From: Bryum argenteum
Lineage: Eukaryota; Streptophyta; Bryopsida; Bryales; Bryaceae
Reading direction: 5' to 3'
NCBI GenBank assembly: GCA_037043015.1
Contig: CM073322.1
Span: forward strand, 22,906,364-22,970,363
Length of the DNA stretch: 64,000 nucleotides
Numbering within the stretch: the first letter of the stretch is position 1; each line of letters starts with the position of its first letter. Both the position numbers and the translations under genes were made by a program. The notes beneath the pieces were generated by a model, which saw only the letters and a list, made by a program, of their open reading frames with translations, was not told the origin of the DNA and searched no databases. Of this stretch, positions 34,997-48,667 are shown in pieces.

Positions 34997-37900
34997 ATGG
35001 CTGGAGAGGTGGCGCCCGTCTCTTCAGAAGAAGAAGGTCCAGGCCCGCAGGTGGCCATATTGTTTGTAGGGGTGGCGTTGGTTCTGGGCATGGTGTGTCG
35101 CCATGTCTTCCACGGTACCAGAGTGCCCTACACTGTGGCTTTGCTGCTGCTGGGAATCGGCATTGGCGGATTAGGTCAGTTGACAAAATCTATCGTCCGT
35201 CACTTTCAGCTGAAAAGGCTGCAGTTACCATTGTACCATCTCTTTGTTGTACCATCCAGGAATGATTTCCATTATGTACTTGCTCACACAGGTAGATCAC
35301 ATGTTAGGTTACCATTGCCATCTAGACTCGCCACAACTATGTGCTATTAGAGAGGGTGGAGTGTTGATCCATTGTACTGGACCACGTTATTGTGCAGAAT
35401 ATGGAACGTCTCATGGCTTGGGTGTCCTTGGGGACAGCATTCGGACATGTGAGTGTCACAATTGCGCATGTATTTCTTTTAATTTTAAGTTGGTCTGGGG
35501 TTCATTCCCGGTCCAGCATTTTTGAACCGAAAGTTTATCGTTCTTCTTTACTACTATTTGCTCTAGTTGGTGACCCTGTTTACATAGCCAGAGCGGCTAG
35601 CTGTTCTCTCTCCGCTCACATTCTGTACCCAGCCAATAGCTATTTTCATGTTTGTTTTCAATGAGCCAGAAATGGTCCAGGGTTGAGATGTGTGAGACTG
35701 CTGGTTTTGTGCAGGGTCGAATATCGATCCTGACCTTATATTGTTTCTGTTTCTGCCGGCTCTTCTTTTCGAGAGCTCATTCGCCATGGATTTCCACCAA
35801 ATCAAGGTACATTGCCAGCGTCTGAATATTAGAAATGGTTATGATTCTCCGCAGGCACTGATTCTGACTGACTCTGTGTGCATGATTATTCTCCAGAGGT
35901 GTTTTTTACAGATGTTTCTTCTTGCTGGTCCGGGGGTGCTGATATCAACGTTTTCCCTTGGGGTCTTGGTGGTTGTGAGTACTCAAACACGCATTATTCC
36001 TTCCGATTTTTGAGGTTCTGCATGTACCATTTGGGGTTGTAAACCATCTGGTGTTTCGTGAAACAGAAAGTGTTTCCATATGGTTGGAACTGGAGCACGG
36101 GGCTCCTGCTGGGAGGCTTGTTGAGTGCTACAGATCCAGTGGCCGTGGTAGCATTATTGAAGGAATTGGGTGCCAGCAAAAAGTTGAGCACTCTCATTGA
36201 AGGCGAGTCGTTGATGAACGACGGGTGAGTGATTGCTCCTTTCATACCTATGGGAGTTGAAACAAATCTTTTGGAAAGCTGCAGCATAGTAAGGTAGAGG
36301 CACCTGAAACAGTGACCTTTCGCTTATGCACCTATTTCCGACACTTAGAATTGTCGATTCTCTACATTTTCTTCCAGGGAGGTGTCAGAGGAATTCTAAT
36401 GCATCAAAGAACGTACGATCCTGGCATTGGGCTAGAAACCGAATTACAACTGGGCTAGAAACTGAATTAGGTGCGCTAAAAACCGAATCAGGTTGCCACC
36501 AAATTAGGTGCCTCTACCTCAAGGATGAAATAACCAGTCAGTATTCTCTCAGAAGTTACTTTAGTCGACTACCACCATTTGAAGCGGAAATGTGTATACA
36601 TCTGCATGCCTATTTCAGAACGTAATTTCCCCTCCAGATTATCTGCTAGCTCCTTTTTAGGGTTGTGTTCTGCGGTGGCCATGTCTAGAATAAACTCTAT
36701 TCCGGATGTTACCTTGCAACAACTTTTTTCTACATGTCAGTGTCTGCTAGACGTGGGCCATTTTGACGGAATATGGTTATGTATATTCCTTGAGCTTGAT
36801 TTGAATGGTGTAGTCAGGAGACACTAATAATGTGGAATGCTTTGGATACAGGACTGCGATAGTTGTATTCCGTCTGTTTTTACAGATGGTAGTGGGACAA
36901 ACATTTGGTGCTGGTGAAGTGATTTCGTTTCTCTGCAGGGTTGCATTGGGAGCGTAAGTGATGCTCCAGAAACTGTTTTCTAGTATGTTTGAAAGTTTGA
37001 CGAACTTGATTCTGCTTCGTATGGTCCTTCAAAGTTCTGGTTACCATCTCATTTGTTAACTAGAGTTTCCCGCGCAATTGTTTGACTACGAGACGCTCTC
37101 TTTCGCAGAGTGGCATTGGGACTGGCTTTTGGAATCGTCTCTGTGACTTGGGTGGGAATCGTGTTCAATGACACCATCATTGAGATTACTCTCACCTTGA
37201 CAGCCAGCTACATGGCTTTCTTTGTGGTAAATAACTATCGACAGTTCTCATATACTTTGTTCCATTTCATAACTTTCGTCTGGCCCTGCTCTAATGTTCG
37301 GAAGTGCGCTCGGAAATCTTTGACTTCCGATTCAGTTGGTAGATTAATGATTTCAGAGAAAGGACTGACATTCAAAGGGCACCGTGTATATGGGTTCGAA
37401 ATTAGGCAGAGCAATCGGCTGGTGTCTCTGGGGTTTTGACTGTCATGACTGTTGGCATGTAAGTCTTCTTTTCACTGTGAATTGTATCAAGTCTTTGAGC
37501 CCAGTTTACTATTATTGTGTTTGGCTTCGAAACGGTCTTACAGAATCTATCATGTGCAGCTTCTTCGCAGCATTTGCAAGGACAGCCTTCACTGGGGAAA
37601 GTGAAAAAAGTATGCACACCTTTTGGTAAGCCTACAATTCCCTTTCTGGTTTGCTCTGAGAAATTTGCACCCTTTCCTTCTATTTGAGTCACTTATCGGA
37701 CAATATCACACGACTCATAATACCACGATCAATACCATACCGAGAAATACAAGGAGGTTTGTGGCAGTTTTATAGTAGGGCATAAGCTCACGTGTAGTTG
37801 TATATCCTTACTAGCTCCGTTTACTTTTGATGGAGTTTTTAGAGATGGTTACGATTTCTTGGAGCACCTCCTTAGTCAGGAGATGAATGGAGCTAGTTGC

Positions 37901-40900
37901 AGTTGCTTTTGAAGCAGTCGCTTACGTCTTTTTCTGATGTGTACCGAGCAGGGAAATGATTTCCTACATTGCCAACACGCTCATATTCTTACTCAGGTAA
38001 ATGTGACACCGAGATTTTTAGTCCTTCTTTTTCACGTTTTCAATCTACAGCTCCAATAGATAGCAGGACGGTGCTGACAATGGTGGTGGTTTTGTAGTGG
38101 GGTGGTAATTGCGGAGAGCATTTTAAGGAGTCACGACAAGATTCAAGGTTCGTTACTGCTGTGACTGAGTGCAGAAGTATGGCCACAACTCATTCAACCT
38201 TATTCTGATTAATTTTGAGCATTTTGGCAGGACGGGATTGGAGTTATCTTCTTTTGCTCTACACATTCGTTCAGCTCTCTCGAGCTGTTTTAGTGGCGAT
38301 ACTTTACCCTGGCTTGAGCTACTTTGGCTACGGACTCAATTGGAAAGAGGCTTCAATGCTTGTTTGGGCTGGTCTGCGTGGTGCTGTCGCTCTGTCACTT
38401 TCCTTATCAGTTGCTGTAAGTAAGATGCTGCCTACCTCAACGTTTCCATTGATGTTAAATGTACAGGTTTCTGGAGCCGATTTGGGGCATACTTCGCTTC
38501 TTGCTTGAATACCATAGGAAAGGAGACAGGATTCACTTTAGGTTGAATGCAGGAACTTTCCACCTATAACTCTTACGTTGTATGCAATCACTGATGCTTT
38601 GCAAATTGCTGTGTGACGATGTAGCATGACTCTCGGATCGACGAATTGACGGGAGCCAGGGTATGTGTTAAGTTTTAACTTTAGCCTTGCATCTTGACGT
38701 AGTATAGAGTTTAGTTCTTAACATATTGTAAGTACTTGTCATGTTACTTTTCTGCTATATATGAAACGCATGTGTATACGAAGGTTTCCTCTCTTAATGG
38801 TTGGCATTTTTCAGTTCGTATTCCTTACAGGTGGCGTGGTGTTCTTGACCCTCATCGTCAATGGTACAACTACGCAGTTTTTACTTAAATTTCTTCGTGT
38901 AAATGAAGTAACTGAAACCAAGGTAATAGCATTTACACTGTTTCTCATCATAGCATGCACCTAGTAACGAGTTTTTTCTCTGAGTTTCTTACTCAGAAAA
39001 TTTGTACCGGGTGGTACTCGACTGTACAATGCCGTCTCAAAGTTTACGTTGGTACCCGACTGTACAATGCCCTCTCAAAGTTTACGTTCGGAGCAATAAG
39101 AGATTATATACCTTCAACTTTCAAATAACCACCATGTAAAATCTATCCATGCAAATTATGGAGTAAGAAAGGTAGTGCACTTTTCTTTACAAATAGATGA
39201 TAACTTTAATATCTTTAACTTACTTCTTAGTATCTACCTTTAGCTCTTATGAAGACCTCTAAATTCTCATGATAACTTTAATATCTTTAACTTACTTCTT
39301 AGTATCTACCTTTAGCTCTTATGAAGACCTCTACATGGTGAGGTTATTTAAGAAAGAGAGTTAAAATTTTCTTCAAAAACCTCTTTTGATGCCTTTATAT
39401 ATATGTGGCTCACATTCACAAATATTGAATTGAGTTGGGGTAAGAAGCCTTGATGTTGTCTCTTATTGAAAAAGTTACACATTTTAAAGTGCAATGATTG
39501 CTCATAGATTTTTCTTACACATGAGGCTTGAAATATCATGAAAGAGATAGTTATGAAAGAGATAGTTATGAAAGAGATAGTTCTGATAACATTTACTACA
39601 TTTCGGACACTTTGGTGGCAATTTCATGGAATTTGGTTCTTTGAGGTGGTAGTTATGGTCATTTGAAGTTGCTTCTGTTTTTTGTGACACTTAAGTTAAA
39701 GTGCAAAAGTTCAATCTTGAGTTTCTTGGTGGGTACAATTCATTTTTCTTTTTCTAAAAAATAATTGCATTTGAAGAAAGGGCATTGTAATAGCTTAATT
39801 TAGAGGTGATTGAAGTTCTCCATTGTGGCATGCCTCAACATAAGTAGCTCGTGATAAGAGTTAAGGGTAAATCATAGGTAGTATGTTAAAAAAATGTTAT
39901 ATTAAAATAAAATATCCAGTCTTTATTGGAATTTCTTCAAATTGGATTGGATTATTTTTGTGGACATGGTGATTGTTTGAAAATTGAGGCATGTCCTCTT
40001 GTTTCAGTTCGGAGAGGGCACTGTACAGTATGATAGTTCGTGATGTGGTCAGTCATCGATGGAATTTTACTGGCTTTGGAACTTTTATGCAGTTACGGAT
40101 GCTGGAGTACGTGAAGCATGAGATGCACAATAAGGCGAAGGAGGCATTTGGAGAATTAGGGGAAGATCAGGAGTTGGGGCCAGCTGATTGGAATACGATA
40201 CGCAAGTATGTAACGTGCTTACCAGAGCAGCATGAAATCCCTCCTCATCCTCATGGCCCTCAACTCCCAGTCCCTCTCAGTTTCGCCCTCCCAGACGGTG
40301 AACATAATAAGCAGAGAATGCTCGACACACGCGTTCGCTTTTTAAACGGTAAGTTGGAAGCATAGTGACACCACATTCATGTGCGCAATCATAATGATCA
40401 CTTAGCATATAAACCTTCATAAACACAATCTTCTTTGATTGTGATCTTTTGGCAAGTGAAACAGAATACCAACATACTTCAGAATAAAATGCCGCAGAAT
40501 ATCAGATGTTGGTCCCGCCATGTTCATGGTTGGAACTTGTACTTCTTGAACAATATAATGAACACCTAAATCTTAGTCTCGCGCTCAGGGGTTGCTTCTC
40601 AAACAGAGTCCGTTGTAGGTATGTGTTGCCTTTTACCCTCTCATTTGCGTTTGCTTCATAGTTACATGCGTGTTACCTCATAAGCTCGAGCGAAACTGGC
40701 ACATTTCCTTGTTCTTCAAGGTTCTCATATCAAGCTTTATTGGTGACACTGTTGAAGTGAGATTTGCAGTCTTGATATTGTGTGCAGCCTACGTAGGGTG
40801 CAGATTGATTATTGACCAGATACTTAAACAGGTCTTTTGTGTCTGCAGGTGTGCAAGCAGCATACTGGCACATGCTGGAAGAAGGGCGAATCACACGAAC

Positions 40901-43900
40901 TGCGACCCTTATACTTATGCAATCCGTTGACGAGGCGTTAGACAAGGTATCCATATCTTGTAGGCTACAGACTTTTAACATATATTTCAGGTTCTTTGAT
41001 AATCAATCTTAAGTTCTGAGTACCACGAAAGTCGATAACCATACTGCAGTATGTTACTGCAACTTAGTGTAGAGCAAGAACTACTTACACATGTGAAAAG
41101 TACACGTGAATTTTGGAAAATGCGCATTGCAGAAAAATTATCTTTTCAGGAGCATGTGTAGGTGGAGTATGATATGGGATAGTACATACTGCGCGAATAG
41201 AAGGTTTGGTTTGGTGAAGTAAGGAACTTCGCACCTAGTGTGCAATGTGATTGAATGTGCACGGTGGATTGCGCAGGTGAACAAGCATGATAAGTTGCGG
41301 GATTGGGACGGACTCGATTCACATGTTAGTTATCCCAGCTATTTGAGGTACTTTTCATGGAATGGTACCTCATTCCTCTACCGAAGGACATCTGAGACAT
41401 TTGTATTACAACAACTGGAGCTTCCATGCTATATTGCTGCCGCCTTTCTGCGTGCACATCGACTGACCCGCAGCCACCTCTGTGCATTTATTGGTAAGTC
41501 TCATGCTTTTATTGTTTCAGGAATTACTCAACCTTATCTCATTCCTAAATGAAGACTATCAAGGAGCTGTAATCCTGGTTAGAAATACTTCATTTGTCAT
41601 GGTAAGAAATCAGAACTTTAATTTCATACTAACCTTAGGAACATAGTTGCGCAGTCATAGTCACCCACTCTTAAACCCTACACTGTGAGCACGGCCTCAT
41701 TGCGAGTCTGCCTGCGCTTAGTTCTCTTGTTTTCTGTGTACAGGTGAAAGTGATGTGACTGAGGCCGTCATTAAAGAAAGTGAGGAGGAAGGTGAGGCAG
41801 CAAATAAGTTTCTTGGACAAGTGCGCGGGACTATTCCTGAGGTAATTCAATAGTCACTCAACACACTGCTTATTATCCAGATTTGTGCTCTTCATGATTG
41901 TGGCTTTGCAATTTGATCGTGCTAAACGAGCAGAAATACAACTTTAGAGACAATGCTGAAAACCTAGCTCCATCACAATTAACAGAGTCTACATGCCGCT
42001 CAAATGTGCTACATGCTCTCTCTAGAGAATATGTACCTGAAACTGTAGCACCACAACTGCCTCAGATGGTGTTGAAATCTGCAAATATCTTTTCTAGAAG
42101 GAACTTTTTAACGGCAATTATCAGATGCAATTAGTTTCTAGGTTTGTTGTTTACTTAAGGTGATGTGTGGATTGGTACTTACTAGGCTTATGATTTCACT
42201 TCTAAACGGTTTGGATTTACAGGTATTAAGGTCTTTGAAGACAAAGCAAGTAACTCATGCAATTCTGGGACACTTGACTGAATACGTTACGAGTCTTGAG
42301 AATAGCGGATTTCTCGAACCCAAGGAGACTCTCCAACTTCATGATGCTGTTCAGGTTTGGAGTTTAACCCTATCTCTCAATACCACAATTATTGTACGCA
42401 AATTTCGTCACTAGCAAGAGAACATAGTGCGGTCGTCATTCTGGGCATGTAAAACTTGAGGGCTGATTTTTTGTCTTGGCAATCATCAGGTGAACTTAAA
42501 GAAGCTATTGTGGACACCACCGGTTGTTGAAAGGTCGTCAGCAGATGAAACTTTGCAGAATCAACCTTTTATAGGGGCACTGCCGGAGACTGTTCAGGAA
42601 CAGCTTCTGAAAGTGGCCAAGGAGAATCTGAAATTTCAGGGTAGCACTATCTACAGGGAGGACACGAAGGTCGATGGGATCTGGTTGATTGCAAATGGTG
42701 TTGTCAAGGTTAGTACTCAAATTTTCCTTAACCGTATCACATTGCATCATCCTTGGAATGTTCACATGATGCCGGATGATTGAAAACTTGCAGTGGGGCA
42801 ACAAGGAAAGTTCAGGACCGAGATTGAGAGAACCCACATTCTCTCATGGCAGCACACTTGGCTTGTACGAAGCATTGACGGGAAAACCATACTTGTGTGA
42901 CATTGAAACACAATCAGTGGTCATTTGCTTCTTCATCGAACGCTCCAATATCTTGGCGCTCCAGAAAGAACATCCAGAACTTGAGGACTTTCTTTGGCAG
43001 GTGTGTAAGACCCTTGCTCTAATCAGTACAGAACCATGAACTCTCCGGTTAGTAAAAACGAGAATGGCATGTGATGAAGTATCTACATAATATTCAGAAA
43101 GAGAAATGATGCACAAGAAGGATCGCAGAAGGTATTGTTGTGAACAAACAATCAGCTACTTTAAAGGTTACCATGTTCGAATATAAATACAGTGCACAAT
43201 CCTTAACGGGATGTGATCATTGTCAGGAAATGTGTCGTCAGTGGTGGTGAAGCAGAAAGGTCTGTGTGTGTGTTTGTACAGGAGAGCGCACTGGCGGTGG
43301 CGAAGATAGTATTGGCGCCGCAATTCGAGAAGGCCACATTGCAAAGGATGCGAGCGCTGGTGACACAAGGCTCGAGTATGCGCATCTTTCTGCGAGGCGA
43401 GGTGTTTGAGCTTCGGCAAGGAGAAATGGGGGTGTTGCTGGAAGGCTTCGTGAGGCAAGAGCAGAGCAGCGAAGTCATCATGGCTCCAGCCGGCCTCATC
43501 CTCAAGACGCCCCACCCCAGTCCCGCTGGTACGCTCTCAATAATGTCTCAGTGTAACCTGTACCTGTACTAAGATTTCTATGTCGAAGCATGATCTTGAT
43601 TTGTGCTAAGCATTACACACCATGAAGCCTTATGCTCTTGCATCTTCTTCCTAAAGACTCCCTATATCAAGTCCTCCAGGATAGCTACTGCTTGTTCGAT
43701 TCTGACGGCCTGCTTCAAAACTCCAAATCTGTGACTATCAGTGTCTTTTTGTATAGTATTTCCAGTTGACTGATTGTAGAGGAAGGTACACAACCCGTTC
43801 CAAACCTTCCATTGATTCTAGATCAGTTACTAATGCTCAACTTGTAACGTTTGCACATAATACCCGATTAATACATTTTTGAAATTGTTCTGATTTGATG

Positions 43901-45409
43901 CTAAGGACTCAGAAGTGACCTTTTATAGCATAAATAACCATATTGGGAAAAGTTTTGAGTCCCGTTTAAATCGATTTCGTGTACATTTGACCTTTTATAG
44001 GACAAATATACTGCATTTAGTTCTAGGAACTGACTCATTGTGGTGGATGCAGGGAGCAATATGTCACTGCAACAAGGACCTGCCACCGTGTTCCATGCAG
44101 AGGCAAGGTCGCGGATCCTGTTCTTCAATCCGACAATGGCTGCCAAGTATTTGTCGACGCCACAAGGATCCGCGCCCAAGCTGCCGCTCCCAGACCAGCT
44201 GCACCACCACCACCACAACCACGCGGCGTTCCCTTCACCCCGTCACGGCAGCAACGGCGAAATCACCATGGCCAGTGACAATTCCATTCCAATTGGGCAG
44301 TTGCATGCTGCGTGGGGTAGTGGCACCAGCTCCATCCCGGATAAATACACTGCCAAGGCGTTGGAAGTCAGTGTCTTCGGCGCTCAGGTATATCTAATGC
44401 TAACCCCACCACCATAATCACAATCTAATTTCTAGCTGCGTTTGAGTCCAGACTACCTAATTGTGATACTTAAATTCTCGTGGTTGTTAGAATCATATCG
44501 TGTCTGTACTGAAACATGCAACTACAGAGGAAACTTATTACACTGCTATTGAAGACTTAGAATCACAATAAAGCTCCTCGTAGGAAAGAAGTCAATCATT
44601 GCCTGTAGAATCATTCAGTAGGTGCAGTGAGAGCGCATAAGTGAACATTCCATTAAATATTAGTAACTTCAAAACACCGTATTCATTAGTATGGGAATTT
44701 TCATCAAATTGAGAGTCAAATTTAACTTCGCATGTTGTGGATCCCATAGTCAAATGATCACAAGATGTTGGTTACTTTGCCTTCCGATTTAATGCGAATT
44801 CTCAATCTAATGTATATGGTGTTCCGAGATTTCAGAAAGGAAGTCTGTGATTGCGCACACGATGACCAGTTGTAGAAGTCACCATTGGACTGGTCTTTTA
44901 GGATTTCTTTTCGTGTCTCGGTTTGTGCTGCCTGTGGAGGTGTTAAGACTCGCAGGAGGAACTCTCTGTAGTGCTACCAAACCAAGATCTGTGATGTTTC
45001 AGTTGAACATCGTGGTGATTTGGCAGTTCAGTATCAGAAATTGTAAGCTCTGAGTTGTGGGTTCGTGTGTAAGCAGGTGCAGGGGCGAAGCAATAGCTGG
45101 AGGAAAGGATGGGCGCGTGGTGAAGGGTCCGAGAGGACGCCGGAGCCGGCATTGGAGCGAGTGAGCCAGTCACATTCCAACCTTCTGAGAAGAATGTCCT
45201 CGCTGATGCAAGTGGACATGCCACCAACGGCATTTCGCAGCCACGGCAATTTACGCCAACGGAGCGTCTCCGGGGTAAGGCCGCTGCAGGGGAAGCCCAT
45301 CCATAGTGGCGACACCAGCGACGACTCCGACAGAGAGGAGCCCACTGTCATTCGCATCGATTCGCCGAGTGCTCTAGACTTCAACACTTCCCGCCGACTG
45401 CAGATCTAG
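34997..45409 (+). CDS. SOS1: SOS1-like plasma-membrane Na+/H+ antiporter
   Basis: I resolved 24 exons (34997-35174, 35398-35448, 35715-35806, 35897-35974, 36067-36224, 36852-36953, 37109-37226, 37406-37458, 37560-37625, 37952-37996, 38098-38147, 38231-38415, 38625-38660, 38815-38922, 40093-40348, 40850-40946, 41277-41493, 41746-41841, 42223-42354, 42490-42708, 42794-43000, 43282-43528, 44053-44387, 45077-45409). All have GT-AG borders and agreeing phases, and total 1,153 codons with stop, close to Arabidopsis SOS1 (1,146 residues). The N-terminal half is a CPA1 transporter with HGTRVPYTVALLLLG, the ion-binding LLSATDPVAVVALLKELGAS and GLRGAVALSLSLSV. Then come a cytosolic helical region (VQAAYWHMLEEGRI), a cyclic-nucleotide-binding-like domain (FIGALPETVQ...GSTLGLYEALTGKPYLCD) and a C-tail ending in RIDSPSALDF. 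That DSPS is the site SOS2 phosphorylates in Arabidopsis to relieve auto-inhibition. It exports Na+ for salt tolerance. The start is the ATG directly before the first helix. Confidence 0.95.
39199..39332 (+). repeat. 72-bp tandem duplication inside the large SOS1 intron
   Basis: A block starting gataactttaatatctttaa occurs at 39199 and 39271 with no difference seen over more than 60 bases. The same intron (38923-40092, the longest of the gene) also has a shorter direct repeat at about 39015-39085 and three copies of 'gaaagagatagtt' at 39539-39580. The intron is growing by local duplications. Confidence 0.7.
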
Positions 45410-46436
45410 CGAGCACTGAACGTAGTTGATTCATGGTCTCCATTGTCACAATCATTCTTTTCATCCCCTCTGCAGGTGCATGTATATAGAATAACCACTT
45501 AATGTAGCTTGTACGAAAAGGTTTCACATGATTATATTGTGATATGGCTCGAAGTTCTCACAAGTTGTTTAGTTCAACCATATTTCGTAAACGGTGAAGG
45601 CACTGGTGCGAAGATTTGTTCCAGTGGGAATTCTCCCATACAGTATTCAACCATCCTCGATTGAAACCTATGTTCCATCTGGCAGCTCATTTATGCATTA
45701 CGCTCTGACTCGCTGGTTCCAACTCGATCCATCAGTGAATCCGTGATCCTCCGAGTGCTCCCGCTCAAATAATAAGCTCTGACAGACATGTTCTAGCTTG
45801 ATCGACGTAAAAGTATGAGACAGTGCTGGCTCTGGACATCATGACTCAGATTGATTTCCTGTAACGACTGTATGAGCATTCCAGTTGGTAAGATCGCGCA
45901 TAGCTGATAGAATGTGGTCCAATACCGGCCTTGCATGCAGTTGATCGATGACAGCCTGGATCGAGAGGATATAGCGGTCGAGACTGGCCGGGGATGCAAC
46001 CATATTTATGTGCATGGTCCGATGTATACGTTGTGGGATGGGAAGCTCGGTGGACGTCGTCACTGGAGCGACAAAAAGGAGGAGTGAGTGAGTGACTGAA
46101 TCATGTATAAGTAATGAAACGACCTCAGTGCAAGCATTCTGATATACATTCGATCGGTTGGTGTTGCAAAGCCCTGTCTGGAGCAGGTGGTCCGTTTTGT
46201 TGTGGCCGACGGTGTGAGGTACCGTGTGGATACGAGAATTTAGGAGGCAACGTACTGCGATGCTGTAAAAATGGACTGTGCGGAAGCATACCGCAAGTGC
46301 GCACAATTGGATGTCTCCTGTGCCCTTCAGTCACTTTGCAGTGGTCGCGGCTGCTGTGATATGTAGCGAGTTTTCAACCTTCATAGCACACGGTCATGGG
46401 ATCAGGGCCCATCCGGCCCTCATTACCACGGTCATA
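45410..46436. other. SOS1-like 3' UTR and spacer before the tRNA
   Basis: Non-coding sequence downstream of the SOS1 stop codon. A minus-strand frame of 155 codons (45839-46306) shows no recognisable domain and is not called a gene. The sequence is duplicated, inverted, at 54020-55046. Confidence 0.5.
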
Positions 46437-46509
46437 GGGGATGTAGCTCAGATGGTAGAGCGCTCGCTTAGCATGCGAGAGGTACGGGGATCGATACCCC
46501 GCATCTCCA
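46437..46509 (+). tRNA. tRNA-Ala (AGC)
   Basis: A full 73-base cloverleaf. Acceptor stem GGGGATG/CATCTCC holds the G3.U70 wobble that identifies alanine tRNAs; discriminator base A. The D arm contains the A-box (tagctcagatggtagagc), the anticodon stem CTCGC/GCGAG encloses TTAGCAT with anticodon AGC, and the T arm is CGGGG-ATCGATA-CCCCG with the B-box ggatcgatacc. No intron. Runs of T downstream (46515-46519 and 46528-46534) can serve as the RNA polymerase III terminator. An identical copy lies on the other arm. Confidence 0.97.
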
Positions 46510-47782
46510 AACCAATTTTGCTTTCATTTTTTTGACTTCATGCATCTTCACAAGAGTATGCTTAGAGATATCACTACACTTTAGAGTAATGATTCTTGAG
46601 TTATAGTTTAGGTCTCTCTTTAACCCTTGGAAGCCCAAAAGTAAGAAAGATTGTACTTGTATTCAAAAAAGTGTACGGTAACAAAGTAATATACAAAGTT
46701 TTACCAATAAATCTAATTACTATATCTATTGATGTTTTAAGTCAAAAAAAGTTCTATCGTGTTTACTTGGAGTTTGGTGAGGCTCACATACTTTTAATTT
46801 TATACTTTTAAGGTTGATACTACGACAAATTGCAAAAGTTTTTATACTTTAGTTTCCTATATTTTTTAATAAAATAATTTATATCGTACAACTCTCGGTA
46901 AATTGAGAATTAGTTGCATGTTTGGCTTTGAATTGGGGCAACCTGGGTAGACTATATGTCATTAGAAAACTTGTTAAAGATGAGTTCTTTAATCATAGAG
47001 GCGGGTGATTGTTGGTGGTTGATAGTTAGTCAACTACCCTTGTTCTCCTATGTAACACTAGTGGGAGGTTGTGCTCCCTACTGCACTTATCATATTCTAC
47101 ACTTACTCTACTACATTTTCGGCAAATACGGATTCATCAATGACACCAATTAAATATGTTCAATGAAGATTGCAAAGTCAAAGTGAAAGTGAAGCAACAT
47201 ATGGATTGGGTATGCAATGTGTCTAAAACAACTTGATTCTTTAGAAACAATGTAGAATTGAGAGGGTGTGCACAATTCTACCAAACTACAAAAAATACAA
47301 TCATTCATGCAAATTTTTATCATCCCAAACCACAAGAAACCACCACATTCAATTCAGATAAGCTTTTTCTTAACAATCAATCTTTCTACTTACCAAAAAC
47401 TATATATAAAAAAAACTTAGTTATATTGCTTTTGAGTATTTAGGTGAAGATTATTATAAAATAAGTTGTATTTTTCCCTCATCTTAACATCTAAAGTTGT
47501 GAGTGACCCAAAGTGGGCGGATTTGGTTCAGGGTGACGTTGGTTAGACCTGTATATTAGCCTTGATTCTGAGCCTGTGAAGCTGAAACCTTTTAGAGTTT
47601 GTAGATTTTTGTCTTAAATTTTTGAAAACATCATTCATGCTTCAGAATTCTTCATACTTTAGGAGATATTCAAAGTCAAAGTTGAGGTTTAAAATGAACG
47701 CACTTGGGGCAAGCTGATAGCCACTGAGAGTGCTTAGCAAAGGTTGCCCTTTGGCTGTTTTTCTTTTTCACTTAAGTTCTTA
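46510..47782. other. AT-rich end of the left arm
   Basis: No gene recognised; several short open frames have no similarity and are mirrored in the right arm. Confidence 0.5.
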
Positions 47783-48667
47783 CTTTTGTGTCCTCTGTGT
47801 CAATTATATGAAAGGGAAGTAAAGAAGTTGACAATGATTACACAGTGAATAATCTCCTCCAAACCCATTTGTAATTTTTGACTACTTCGTGTGCTTCACT
47901 CATTTCTCCTAGTGATGCACCTCCCGTGCAATGCTCATCCATATCTCGGCAACCATATATGTCAAAATTGCTGACACATCTAAGCAATATACTTTAATTT
48001 CTCGCTTTCCAAGTTTCTTAGGCATATTGCCTTGCTGAGCGATAAGTGCCATTCTATTCCATCATCAAATTCCAAATGGGTTTGGGGAAATGTTCCAAAT
48101 TCTTTTATACTCATCGGCTTCCAATTTGCCCTATCTTACTTTGCCCCGTAGTATCACTTATCCAAATTGCATTTTGATTGGAGCCATTAACAATTTTGCG
48201 CAATAGTCTATAAGGACAAAGTGGTAAAATACTCAAGAACCCATTAATAATATTATTTGTTTTTCCTTCAATATAATAAAATAGTCGTAGGCTTAGAGCA
48301 ATAATATTATCATCTCATAATATTTTCTTCTTTATTATCAAAGACTATTTTCAACTTTTTTTTTCTTGCAAATCTAAAGACTTATAGGTGGTGCAATGCT
48401 CTTGGTGCGTCAAGTGCGCCTAGTACAAGCGAGGAACTAGAGAAGAGATGTGTTAGAGGAGAGCCGAGAGCAGCGGAGCGGGGCAACGGAGTTCCATGAA
48501 ACCCTAGTCGGTTTCTTCTGTTTTTAGTTACAATTTTCTTACCATTGGGAGCGCTTTCTTGTGCTTGGTCACGTGCGAGCAGTACGTAATTCGTGGAAGT
48601 TTTTACTAAGCTTGCGTTACTTTTTTTTTGCGTGTTGAGACGGGTTACTTCTTTCTCTGGTGCATAG
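47783..48667. other. Start of the inverted-repeat spacer
   Basis: Unique AT-rich sequence inside the large inverted repeat. No gene was found; the last 250 bases may be the 5' leader of the decayed LINE ORF1. Confidence 0.4.

Larger units (their letters stand above)
44713..47782 (+). repeat. Left arm of a 3,070-bp inverted repeat
   Basis: Every position x in this arm pairs with 100456 minus x in 52674-55743. Only a handful of differences were found, among them one T-run length change (right arm 53815-53819) and 'cctactgc' (47073-47080) against 'ccatcgc'. The arm starts inside the last SOS1 intron and includes the final SOS1 exon, its 3' flank, a tRNA-Ala and 1.27 kb of AT-rich DNA. Identity is near 99.9 percent by eye. 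Confidence 0.95.

Noticed and set aside
45839..46306. 155-codon minus-strand frame beside the tRNA, mirrored at 54150-54617
   Set aside because: No recognisable domain; conserved between arms only because the arms are identical.
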